DNA from: Fennellomyces sp. T-0311
Lineage: Eukaryota; Mucoromycota; Mucoromycetes; Mucorales; Lichtheimiaceae
Direction of reading: 5' to 3'
Length of the DNA stretch: 64,000 bases
Assembly: GCA_025266875.1 (NCBI GenBank)
Contig: JALLLT010000001.1
Coordinates: 1,674,001 to 1,738,000 of the forward strand
The position numbers were made by a program, and so were the translations under genes. Below the pieces are notes generated by a model. It ran no database searches, was not told where the DNA came from, and saw only the letters and a program-made list of their open reading frames with translations. The stretch's first letter is position 1, and every line of letters starts with the position of its first letter. This document shows positions 10,640-20,891 of the stretch, piece after piece.

Positions 10640-12352
10640 CGTATCAGCACACGACCCATTATCGGCATGTGCTGCGTTGAATGTAATTGTTCTCAGAAAA
10701 CGAGGAATGCTGTTCGTGTTTCTGTGTGTGTGTGTGTGTTGCTCCGTAGTCCTCTGGCGGCCCTTTACGGTAGTTGAATAAGTGTTTAAAGGAAAATAAA
10801 TCTAATGACCACGTCAATCCCAAGGGCATTTGCCAGCCGTTTGTTGTGCGTTTCTTTACTTCTCAGTCCAGCAAGCGTCAAGCAAGGTGAGGGGGGAGGC
10901 GCTATGTGTTATCACTAACTCGTCCGCGCGGTTTGTCGCTGGTAGATGAAACGGAAAACTTCAATGAAGCGCGTTGATAGATCGCCAAAGTCCGATTAGC
11001 TACGTTGCGTCCAAACAATAAGCAGGATGCTTGTGCGATTAGCAGCGCAGAACGATGAATAAGTATTGGAAAAAAAGAAAAAGTACACCGGACACCTACA
11101 AAAACCTAAATTTTTACTGAGAATACGGAAAACGAATTAGCCGTCAGAGGACAGCTGGCCCTCCACGGCTGCAGCAATGTGTATGCCTCTCTCTCCACGC
11201 TCGCTGACCCCCTCATGGTATTCGCTATTTGAAAAAAAAAAGTGATACGGCTACATCGCCTGGATCATCGACGATCGAGCGTCTGATCTGTGATGTATGC
11301 ATGCTTTTTTTAGCCGCCTTTCAAAGCAGACGCGCATCTCTCTCGCACACATCGAGTTGAGTGGGAACCAAGCCAACTCTGTTGCCTTAAAAGTATTGGT
11401 GATAGTGAACTAGGATAATTTGCAGATAGCGCCAGAACATGGTATGCAGTTTGCGAATCTCGGCCTCGCTGCTGGCCATATCCGCGCTGTCCCCCCTCCA
11501 GTGTCGCGATCCTGGTTACGCGTAGGGTGAAAGTGGTCATGCAGAATTCGCGTTCTGGAAGGTGCCATTTTGGATGTGGATCGGTTTGACCCAGGGCATC
11601 TTAGCTCGGCTCCCTCCCTGCCTTCTCCACAACAACGCCGGCGCTTTCGTTCGTGTACACATGATGCACGCACCTAGCCACGTAACATAGGGGAGGGGTC
11701 AAAGAGGTACCCTGGCCAACCGACGGCGAATCTGAAACACCCAAGTGGGCAGCTTAGCACGGATTGGACAATATTAGGGTTTCTTCAGATGGAATCGTGA
11801 ATCTTCTGCAATACACCGAATACACGGAACAGCCCCCGATTTTGTATGGGTCACCAGAGTGTGACCAAAAATCGTAAACTTCGAGACGCTTTCCATTCCT
11901 TTGGTTCATTCCTTTTCGAGGCTGCATGTGACACTGCATATTGCCTTGCCCCTTCAGTGAAATCGCTAGCCCGAATCCTGAGCCGACCATCATATGCAAC
12001 AACAAACATCAACGTGCTTGTTATGTGGATGTTCTCAAATAGGAATTGCGCTCTGTGTCTATATATAATCAGTCAGCCTTCCGCGCTCCTGGGCGTTTTC
12101 ATTGGGCACGATGGATCCTTTTAGCCTGGCAGACACCTTCACTGCTAATTCAGTGTGCCAAGAAGTGCCTCTGTCAAAATCCGTAGCAGAGCCACCTTTA
12201 CATGCCAAGGATTACCCACTGCTTTTTCTGAACCAGCAGCGATATATACGCGAATTCGTATTTTTTCGCTGTAAAACGTGGAAGCCCTATTTGATTCAGT
12301 ATCCTTTACTTTTCCTAACCCTCCCCCTTCTCCCCTATAAGCTCAGAACTCC
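10640..12352. other. Long intergenic region between divergent HSF-type and MINDY genes
   Basis: 1.7 kb with no supported gene. It holds a short (GT)n run (10723-10739) in the presumed 5' leader of the HSF-type gene and several short open frames without motifs (for example 11754-12005 and 12102-12407). It is the shared upstream space of two divergent genes and may contain regulatory elements. Confidence 0.4.
10723..10739. repeat. (GT)n microsatellite
   Basis: Seventeen bases of alternating T and G, 84 bp upstream of the HSF-type start codon. Confidence 0.8.
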
Positions 12353-14181
12353 ATGTCAACCGAATCTGCTGCCACTCCATCCAACGGTAAATTGTTCAAC
12401 CAACTAGACGTAACATTTCTTTAAACGATAAGCAATGCAGAAGCATCATCATCTTCCGGAGCATCGCCTGTGACAACACCGCCGTCGGCTGCTAAAGATG
12501 CACAACTTGAAACTTCCGATACGCCAGAACCCCATGACGCCATTGCATCTCGCAATGAAGAACCCACGGTGATGAAAGAGGCGGAATCTCTCAAAACGGG
12601 GCCTGCACAAGAATACCTGGTCAAAAAGATCCAGTGGTTCGACTTTGGCACAGGAGAGAAGAAGGATGTTCTTATCATCACCCAAAACGGTATTTTTTCC
12701 TTCTATACTCCATTGGACTCGAGGCTGATCAACTGTTTATAGAAAATGGACCCTGTCCACTTGTTGCGATATGTATGCGTTTTTTTTTGTCGAATACTTC
12801 TCGTGGGAACTAAATTTGTTATCAAGGTAATGTCCTTTTCTTACGAGGCGACCTGGAGATCCGACCTCCGGATCGCGAGGTGGTTACATTCGAGTATCTC
12901 GTTGAGCGGCTAGGTGATTACTTGCTCACCCATGGTCCTACCGCAAATACATCTGGCAAGGTAATAAGCATATGGTTTCCATCAATGGTAACGAAAACTA
13001 ACGTCCTCGGATTAGCCCGACAACAAACCGACTCAACAAGAACCACACAGAATGGAACGAACCGTTTCCCGCCAATCCACAGCAGAGTATGTGCTCACTT
13101 ACCGATACAATTTAGACGCTGCATTGTCCATCCTTCCCAACCTGCAGACAGGACTGGGTATGTATCTACGACTATGCAAATGTAGCCTGTGGGAACTTAC
13201 TCTGTTGTCAGATGTGAACACAAAGTTCTCTTCAATCCGTGGATTCGAACCCACAGCGGAACTTGCCATGTTTGATCTCTTCGGAGTCGAGTTGGTTCAT
13301 GGCTGGCTAGCAGACCCTCAGGTAAGGTACATTACCTACACCGGATCCTTCCACTAATACTTTATTAGGACCAAGAGACGTATCGGATAGTGGTGGAAAA
13401 ATGTGGCTCGTACAACTCTGTGGTGGAGTGCGTAGTTCGCGGTGATACCTTGAGTAGTGGTGCTGTTGTGGAGGGTGAAAATAAACAACAGATTAGTGAT
13501 ACACCCAAACAATGGACACCAGAGCAAGAACAGCAAATTCAAGAAGGTATGGACATTTAACGTAGATAGAGTTTACTATCTAACGTCATTACTAGGTCTT
13601 GTCGCCGCTGCGTTCCTGGAAGATACCGCGACTCAGCTTACTTACCACGGCCTCGAGTCGTTGGCAACATCCATTCCAAGAAACAAACTATGTGTGCTAT
13701 TTAGGAACAATCACGTAAGCTAATATTATAAGCAAAACAGACCCATACTAATCTCCCTGCAGTTTTCAACACTGTTCAAACATCCAAAGACATCTACACT
13801 GTATATACTGGTGACAGACTCGGGCTTAGCGTCGGAGGGTTCCGTTGTCTGGGAAAGTTTGGGTGACGTTGATCAAGGATCTTCTGAGTTCTTTGACAGC
13901 GCGTTCCGGAAGCCTGAAGTGATTCGTTCCGAACCACCAATTATTCCAAACGATAGCACGGATTTGGAGTAAGTTTGAATGATCAAAATTAGTCGGAATA
14001 TTGATTTTATTTTTATACAAAAAGTTATGTTTTGGCGCTCTCCTTGCAACAACACGAAATCTCTTCGGCAGAAGAACGTCGCCGTCGGCAGCAACTTCGA
14101 CAACAGCAATTGGAAATGGAACAAAGACATAACGAAGAGCTAGCAAAGAAAAAGAAGAGACAAAGTTGTATTATCAGTTAA
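12353..14181 (+). CDS. MINDY-family deubiquitinase with C-terminal CaaX box
   Basis: Ten exons (12353-12386, 12441-12689, 12743-12772, 12827-12960, 13016-13157, 13212-13321, 13369-13546, 13596-13714, 13763-13968, 14025-14181) give 452 residues, all joins in frame. Domain: VKKIQWFDFG, then ENGPCPLVAICNVLFLRGD with the catalytic Cys, then GFEPTAELAMFDLFGVELVHGWLADPQ and LCVLFRNNHFSTLFK with the catalytic His. Known family role: cysteine peptidase selective for K48-linked polyubiquitin. A Ser/Thr/Pro-rich leader precedes the domain. The C-terminus is a charged coiled coil (EERRRRQQLRQQQLEMEQRH) ending KKRQSCIIS. CIIS fits a CaaX prenylation signal, so the enzyme is probably membrane-tethered. 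The catalytic exon is only 30 nt. Confidence 0.92.
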
Positions 14182-16020
14182 ACCATTTTATTAGCACTTG
14201 CTTACACTATTTCCACTGTTCATAATACCAACTATCGTATGATTGTATGCATAAAACTGTTTGGCCTCATTCGAAGAATGCCGAGTAATAGCTTGAATTC
14301 ACTTTATGCCTATATTTGTCATCAAAGTGCCATTGTCATGTGTGCTCGAAAACTGACCCGCACTCATTACACGTACATTGGCGTCAGTCCCTGTCCAGTG
14401 AACTTTAATTTCGTGGTACATACATGGCACTTCTTTCCGGTGGCTATTTTGAATAGTTAATTTAATTCCGTTGTCGCTACCATGCCAACGATGATTAACG
14501 TCATCCAATAAGCGATACCAATATACGAAAGACGTTTCAAGATTGAGATTCCCGGTCGCAGGTTCACTTGATGCCAGACTAAATAGTTATGTTTTGCAGT
14601 TTATGCCGAAAGCGATATGAGGTGCCAAACACTCGGTTGGGCTAAACTTTATATGTTTGTGGGAAAGTAACGAGACCTAAAGATTTTAGATAACCTGGGA
14701 CTATGTAACATTATGGTTGATGCTATGCGCCCAATATTTGTCACTCTAATCATCACTAAGCTCAAAGTGGTTAGAGTATTCGACGGCGCATGAGACTCGT
14801 ACCAACTATATGTATATAGCCACGTATGTATACTTTAAAGTAAGCTTTGATTGTAGTTATTTTTATGCCGTGAAAGTCAAAATTTGGTCCCAAAACCGAA
14901 GTTGTTTGACCGATCCCAATTTATGGGCCCTCTGTACAGAGGTTCTGTAGTGTCGGATCCAGTAAAGTGACAGCAGCAGGACCTGTATAGAGAAGCCCTG
15001 CCATGTGAGCAAAGAACAAAATATAATACTTCGCAAAAACAAAAGTCTACCTGTTTAATTATCTGGAAAGAGCCAATACGCAAGTGCAGTATTGGAATGG
15101 AATCGAATCACACTTGCAGTGCGAGGATACTGTGTTGTGGGGTTGATAAATAGTAAGGTGAGGCAATAAAGGCGAATCCTTTGAGACACAGATTTATTTC
15201 TGAAAATCAGAACAACTTGCTATCTATTATTACGATGGTTCTTTTATACTCGATCGCTTCCTTCGATTCATACGACAGATTTGCATCATAAATTCTCTTA
15301 GTCTTTCTCTTAGTACCTCTTAGTACTTCTTAGTGTCTCTTAGTGTCTTTTAGTACGATCGAAGTAACGGAGTATTGACAGATCGACGCTAACAAATTTG
15401 GTAACACGTAGGTGACGTATTCTCGATTTGGACTTCTTTATCGGACTTAGTCCTTGGACACCACAGATACAATTAGAAAAGAAATGAAAGTATCCCTCAA
15501 CGGAGCACTGGAACAATTACAAATCACTAATAAAACCAATCACTATGAATACACTAGAATTTACAACAATCAAAAGCACACTCATGGCAGAGCTTTCTCC
15601 TATCCTCCTCTGGGAAGAAAAGCCTTGTTGTTTATTCATCTGATCAAGTTTTGCTTTTTAAAGCACACAGTGTTGTACAATTTGAAGGTCATATTAGGAA
15701 ACTAGTGCAGTAATTAATCATTAGGGAATACTTGTGCGGATTCGCCATAAGAGTTTGGTTCAGTATGCTTCAGTCACCCTTGATTCTTACTATAACCTTT
15801 AACCCCGCACCAACAGTTCTGCTTCCTAAATTGGTAATCTGTATTCGGTACTGCCTTTTTCGCTTGCTTCGAGAACTAAGGCGCTCTTGCGCAATACTTA
15901 TATATGTCCAATGCAGACGGTAGCAGTTGCTTTGGTCCTCGCTACCGAAAAAACGTCATAATATTGTGTCATCGTACTAAATAAAGCGTTCTAGTACATA
16001 CACTGCTTTAGTGACATTAT
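14182..16020. other. Intergenic region with a short minisatellite
   Basis: About 1.8 kb without a supported gene. The only structure seen is the CTTAGT-type repeat listed separately; open frames are short and without motifs. Confidence 0.4.
15290..15356. repeat. CTTAGT-type minisatellite
   Basis: Six imperfect units of the type TCTCTTAGTAC / TCTCTTAGTGT in tandem. No gene overlaps it. Confidence 0.7.
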
Positions 16021-16023
16021 TAC

Positions 16024-16528
16024 TATGTTTATCGCTTGCACCGAGGCAGTGGGAAAGTCCTTCTACTGTCAAGATAATCACATAAATGCTACAAAACGGG
16101 TACTTACATAAGTGGCAGCTATATCATTTAAGTTCTTTTACAGAGTTACGTATCTTCTATACAGAGCGTAGCCAAGAAAATGGTGTTCTGTTACGAAGTC
16201 AGTATAAGCAGCCTAAAGTGGGCGTAGTTAAAGGCTTGTCGGTCTCAAATTATAGGCTAGCACGTTACAATGATATCGCAATTCCAAAAGGCAAGTTGTA
16301 GTCTCTAACTGGAGGCATGGAAGTTGGTCCAAACGACAAGGCAAAATTCGACAGAGAAATAATACAGCAGATGTGACACGCTAATTATGCGAGAGGCGTA
16401 TCTTTTTTAACTTGCTTTGGTTGTTAGTGAGTAGAAGTGCGCTGAGATTAGTACATGACTATTGCGAAAGAAATGGCCAGCTTTTGACTAGCCGGAGAGC
16501 GATCTTGAAGAATGCAAGCAAACTTTAA
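16024..16528 (+). pseudogene. Decayed 3' fragment of the PlsB-like acyltransferase gene
   Basis: Translation shows scattered but collinear similarity to the intact gene at 1599-4976: MFIACTEAVGKSFYCQ against the intact VFMARTQALGKTLYYQ; ENGVLLRSQYKQPKV against QQGILLRNHYKQPKV; YNDIAIPKGKL against YNSVLVPNGNL; and a last segment ending in AATGCAAGCAAACTTTAA, nearly identical to the intact 3' end. The upstream acyltransferase blocks are missing and stops and frameshifts intervene. It is a relic of a segmental duplication, not a working gene. It lies on plus, just left of the inverted adhesin array, echoing the order acyltransferase then adhesin A at the left of the window. Confidence 0.75.
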
Positions 16529-16667
16529 TTTCTTGTAATATTCTATAACTAAACTCAATCGTTTACGTAGTATAAACCACCTATTGTTGATTTAGGTTCT
16601 GAATATACTGACCCCTATATGGTTATTAACATCTCCAGTAAAGTCTCCCACTTACGTCCAACACTAT

Positions 16668-17560
16668 CTCCTGAAGCATGCTTAATTCAAACCATGCCTA
16701 GTGATCAGATTTAAATCTTCACGAGTATGTACATATAGCTAATCCTGACCTCATAAGACTGAAGCAACGACTTCGAGGATAACAGTTGGTTTCTTCTCTT
16801 TGCCTTTGTGTTGACCAGCCCAGGCGACGAGACGCTTTTCCACTCTTAATGCATGTAGTTTTACGAGTCGATCATCTCGGGAGATCCATGAAATTCGCCA
16901 ACGGCAAGCAGTCGTTCAAGATCCGTCGATGTTGGCTGATGAAGATACTTTTCCTCAAAAGCAGCAATAACAGCCTTGCAGAGTCGTTGCGAGCGCTCCA
17001 GAGACGTACTTTCTCAATACGAAGGTCTTCGTCGAAAGTATCTGCATTGATGCCATAATATGCTAGCTGCCGTAAAGCTGTCATCATTTTTTGGTGTGGA
17101 ATACGGTCGAGTTTGCCTGATGCATCACGCTTCCTACGAAAGTAATCATCCTTTTCGACGACAGCATTCGTTATGCGCAAGAAAAGGCCGTCACTCATTC
17201 GGAACTAGCGATGGAGTATATCAGAACCGTATACAGGATGATCACCAAGTAATCTCTCATCAGGTTGTTGTTACCTTGAGAAATTATTCGAGGAATGCAA
17301 TTTTTCGACCGCGGCGCGAGCCTCCGCTCTGTGATACTTGTCGATCGTTGATCGGATAAGATACTCGTCATTGTCGCCCTCCTCCTCTAGCAACGCAAGC
17401 ATCAGAATGTTGTCAAGGTTGCAGGGCTCAAAGTGCTCGAAAAAGTCTAAGTAATCTATGATGGCAAAAGGTTTGTAAAAAGCAATACTGTGAAGTAATA
17501 ATGTGGCTTCAACATTTTTTAGTCGAACAATATCCCAATATTTATATACAGGAAGCATTC
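16668..17560 (-). mobile_element. PIF/Harbinger-like transposase relic, left copy
   Basis: On minus, open pieces at 17558-17271 and 17198-16872 read YLIRSTIDKYHRAEARAAVE, then (in another frame, with a stop) LGDHPVYGSDILHR, FRMSDGLFLRITNAVVEKDDYFRRKRDASGKL, HQKMMTALRQLAYYGINADTFDEDLRI. This is the N-terminal layout of plant/fungal HARBI1-type proteins (RRFRM..LFLRI...DYF..R.DA.G..G...QK...A.R.LAYG...D..DEYLRI). The DDE nuclease half is not visible and frames are broken, so it is inactive. A second copy lies at 23115-23985. Confidence 0.7.
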
Positions 17561-18027
17561 ACAAGCTTAGCAATGAACAACCCTTTAGCCAACGCACACA
17601 ACAATCTCAAAGCTACACATCAGGCAAAACCTCAGCGTGCAGCACAACAGACAACGTAATTTAACCCGTATAGACAAGATACATTTATCTCAGGAAATAG
17701 CGAAACCGCTGCTGCATTCTAACTATCCAAGTTCCTAAATAGCGATTCCGATGAAAATCTTAGCCTAAACCAAAGCTGGCGTTCATCAAATGTAGCGGGT
17801 CCGTTAGATATGGTCATAGATAAATACCAAGAGAAATTGATGAATTGCAGAGGGTGAACATGTGTCTAATTTTCTCGGAGTCCACCTTAGGTCTACTACC
17901 TACGTACGTATAATATCGAAGAATACTAAAAGAATTCTATGAGATTCCTTGGAGTACAAGTACTTATAACTTTTTTAAATAATTAAAATATGCATAGGGT
18001 GCGAAATAATCTAAAAACCAATGCTAC
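17561..18027. other. 3' flank of adhesin B up to the transposon relic
   Basis: No gene. On minus it matches 22654-23114 (3' flank of copy C) base by base apart from small differences, so it was carried along in the inverted duplication. Confidence 0.6.
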
Positions 18028-20042
18028 CTAATACTCGTCATTCTCCCAATCATCATATCTCTGATCTTCCCAGTCACCGTGCCTCTGACCTTCCCAATCA
18101 CCATGTTTCCGATCTTCCCTACCACCGTGTCGTCGACCTCCTCTTTCATCATCCCAACTATTTTCAACAGGAACAAACACCGGTGCAGTAGTCGTTACGA
18201 CCGCAGTAATGGTGGAATGATCCGAGGTATACGTTGTAGTGAATGTACTAGTAGTCGTGGTAAAGACTGTTGATGTAGCTGATTGAGTAACGGTTACGGT
18301 AGTGCTAGCCACTGTGGTGTCCTCGGTAGTTGTGGTGGTAGTGTAATCCGTAGTAGTGGTGGATGCCTCTGTAGTTGTTGTTTCTGTGGTAACGGTTTCA
18401 GTGGTTGTTCCGGATGTGCAGTCCGATGTCTCTGATGTGCTTGATTCGTCAGTGGATGTACTCGATTCGTCAGTGGATGTACTCGATTCGTCAGTGGATG
18501 TACTCGATTCGTCAGTGGATGTACTCGATTCGTCAGTGGATGTACTCGATTCGTCAGTGGATGTACTCGATTCGTCAGTGGATGTACTCGATTCGTCAGT
18601 GGATGTACTCGATTCGTCAGTGGATGTACTCGATTCGTCAGTGGATGTACTCGATTCGTCAGTGGATGTACTCGATTCGTCAGTGGATGTACTCGATTCG
18701 TCAGTGGATGTACTCGATTCGTCAGTGGATGAGCTCGATGTTTCAGTATAATCTTGAACTGGGAAACAGGCAGTATATGCTTTTGCTTCACAAGAAAAAT
18801 CATCCATACCCTGGGCATCATAGAAAATATTAGTAAAAAGCTTCCCCGCAAGCTTCATATAATAACTGCTGGAGTCAGCTGGAAGCGCTAATAGTTAATA
18901 AATATTCCAATAAAAGTTCCGTAAATGCCTACCATCAGGTGCTAAGATGAAACCTTCAAAAATTGACTTGTCGTTATATGCGGCTAATCTGAACGGTGTA
19001 TCACTCTCGACAAATTCACCGGACTCATTGACAGCATAGAAATTGAAAATTGTTTTACAGTTCTTGAATCCCAAGCTTGGATCGGTGTAGAATATAAACA
19101 GAGTCCTAGATTGAGGAACAGGTACCTTATTTTGATATAGGTTAATTAAGGAATGATAACCAAACTATCAAAAGGCTATACTCACATTGATAACAATCGT
19201 TTCGGCCTCTTCTAATACTTCCGAGTTTGTTGGACCGTTCCAGATAGAGTCTCGATCTCTGCCAAACATATCCGCAGTTGAGAGTTGAGAGAGTGACCAC
19301 GATGAACATGTTCTACTGTCCGATGCAGGAGGATAGCATGTGTTAACTGTAAATACGCGAAAATGAGGATTTACAGGTTCGGCAATACTGTTGACAAGGC
19401 CCGTAGAGTCGATTGTTAGGTCTGGAGCAAGTGACGCGAGATATCTGGTTGCTGCACGAAGACCTGTTCTGACTTTCTCATAGTCAACGACACTTCGGTC
19501 GGTTGAGTAAAGATCACAATTTTCTCCAACTGGAACTACCCTCGTGCTTGAGGGGTCACCCAGTAGTACATTTCCATATACGGACGTCGCTCCCAAACTA
19601 TTTGTGCCAGGATTGTCAAGACCATAGGAATAGACATCGCTAGTATCGTCGACCGCACAAGTTCCCGGGTGATTAATATTTATATTGTCAGTCCTAGATG
19701 TAGACAATTCTCCTTTAACTGCAAGCGGAAATGGATAATCATCATCCAGTCTAGCATCACCGTAACTGATGAATCCAAAATGATTGAACTAAAACGGAAA
19801 GGCATGGGATTAGTGCTACTTTGTATTTTTATGTGTTAACTTACAATGTCAGCTAATGGACTCTGCCCGCGTACATTTAGTGGGCAAACTATTGGAATAT
19901 CAAGATCTTGTCTTGCCCATAACTGATGGTGAGATCTGATTGCCGCAGTCTCGTTTATGTACGTTGGAAAAACTGCTGCTGCGTAACTGAAAGACGCTGT
20001 GCTTAACGTAAGCAGCAATGCTGCCAATGTGATGGAATGCAT
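18028..20042 (-). CDS. Adhesin-like secreted protein, copy B (long stalk)
   Basis: Four exons: 20042-19845, 19788-19186, 19125-18933, 18878-18028; 614 residues. Residues 1-22 are a signal peptide (MHSITLAALLLTLS...). The module spans about 40-375: WARQDLDIP, CPLN, SPLAD, FNHFGF, GTCAVDD, YGNVLL, ENCDLYSTDRS, TRYLASLAPDL, FRVFTVNTCYPP, RTCSSWS, VINV, CKTIFNFYAV, FEGFILAPDA, KLAGKLF, FSCEAKAYTACF. The FNFY...FEGFILAPDA ending is the signature of choice-of-anchor A adhesive domains. Residues about 383-490 are 14 seven-residue SSTSTDE-type units, then a TTT/STT-rich stalk suited to O-mannosylation. The end is a charged tail with repeats of RHGDWEDQ type and no GPI signal, so wall attachment would need another route. 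Nearly identical to copy C outside the stalk. Confidence 0.92.
18446..18733 (-). repeat. 21-bp coding minisatellite (14 units)
   Basis: Perfect or near-perfect 21-bp units (CAGTGGATGTACTCGATTCGT on plus) from about 18446 to 18733, encoding SSTSTDE on minus. The last unit is the SSSSTDE variant. Copy C has 2 units and copy D has 3, so 12 and 11 units were gained or lost since duplication. Confidence 0.95.
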
Positions 20043-20103
20043 GGTCAAAGCCTTTGAAAAAACAAAAAAGCGAAGTTGTGTAGTTTAAACGACTAGACAT
20101 TCG

Positions 20104-20110
20104 TTTTATA
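20104..20110 (-). promoter_or_regulatory. TATA box of adhesin copy B
   Basis: TATAAAA on minus, 62 bp upstream of the start codon; the mirror of 20822-20828. Confidence 0.6.
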
Positions 20111-20165
20111 AAATTGAATCTTTATAGTATTTAAAAGAAGACGTACCCTGGAATGTAATAGAAAA

Positions 20166-20770
20166 GGTCACACACCCGCATCGGAATGGACTGGAATGGA
20201 GGCAACAAGGATCGTCCGAATGCCAATGAAGAACAATCAAGCTTAGCAGGTTACAGTAAGTAAATCATCCACTGTTGAGATAAAATCGTCTGAATATACT
20301 TGTCCATACGTACGACATTATCACTAGCCTCTTCAATAAATTTTGGTCATTTTTATCGCTTACATATGCTCAATAGTATTTCTGGAGTTTGCTTAATTCA
20401 AATCATGCCTAGTGATCAAATTTACATATATCTACACAAGTTTGTGCTTACAGCTAATCCTCAACTTGTGAGATTTACTGTTATATACGTATATATAATC
20501 AATCAGCTGAACATGCATCACGCAATTAAAGTTAAAAATCCAATGCGAACATATCTTAACCAGTGCCAAACAGATGACTGATCTTTCATAAATAGATAAT
20601 AAGCGAGCAAATATACATTTTAACTTTGCCTAGATGCACGGTATACAAGTGCTAGAAGTAATTGCTGGTTTAAAATAATCCATAGTATGTCCACTAATGA
20701 AAGACATACAACTGTCCTTTTACCTAGTGAGGTTTTAAATATGAGCTGGCTGACGATAGATACACAATAC
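20166..20770. other. Spacer of the inverted duplication, a mosaic of other copies
   Basis: No gene. 20166-20480 read on minus matches 23890-24240, the segment leading into adhesin D, including transposon-end sequence. 20385-20475 also matches 16670-16760 in direct orientation. 20532-20615 resembles the region upstream of copy A. The spacer is therefore made of fragments of the other units. Confidence 0.65.
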
Positions 20771-20821
20771 TCTTACATTCCAGGATACGTCTTCTTTTAA
20801 AATACTATAAGGATTCAATTC

Positions 20822-20828
20822 TATAAAA
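20822..20828 (+). promoter_or_regulatory. TATA box of adhesin copy C
   Basis: TATAAAA 64-70 bp upstream of the ATG at 20892. Confidence 0.6.
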
Positions 20829-20891
20829 CGAATGCCTAGTCGTTTAAACTACACAACTCCGCTTTTTTTTGTTTTTTCAAAGGCTTTGACC

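Larger units (their letters stand above)
16668..20165. repeat. Left arm of large inverted duplication
   Basis: Read on minus, this arm contains promoter, adhesin B, 3' flank and Harbinger-like relic. It is collinear with 20770-23985 on plus. The inner edge: 20060-20165 is the near-exact inverse of 20775-20880. The outer edge: AATTAAGCATGCTTC (about 16670-16685, inverse) against AATTAAGCAAGCTTC near 23960, after which the arms diverge. The arms differ in length mainly by the 21-bp minisatellite (12 extra units in the left arm). Confidence 0.8.

Noticed and set aside
10503..10781. Plus-strand Leu/Val-rich open frame
   Set aside because: Antisense of the Ser/Asn-rich leader of the HSF-type gene.
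12102..12407. Plus-strand open frame MDPFSLADTFTANS...
   Set aside because: Runs into the MINDY first exon in another frame, has low-complexity Leu/Pro at the end and no motif.
13240..13256. GGATTCGAACC, a perfect tRNA B-box in reverse
   Set aside because: It lies in an exon of the MINDY gene coding for RGFEPT, a conserved family position, and no cloverleaf can be drawn around it.
18450..18730. CRISPR-like array
   Set aside because: The 21-bp units are directly adjacent without spacers and encode protein.
18356..18833. Long plus-strand open frames with repeated DSSVDVL or RQWMYSI units
   Set aside because: They are the complementary reading of the 21-bp minisatellite in adhesin B; a 21-bp unit keeps every frame open.
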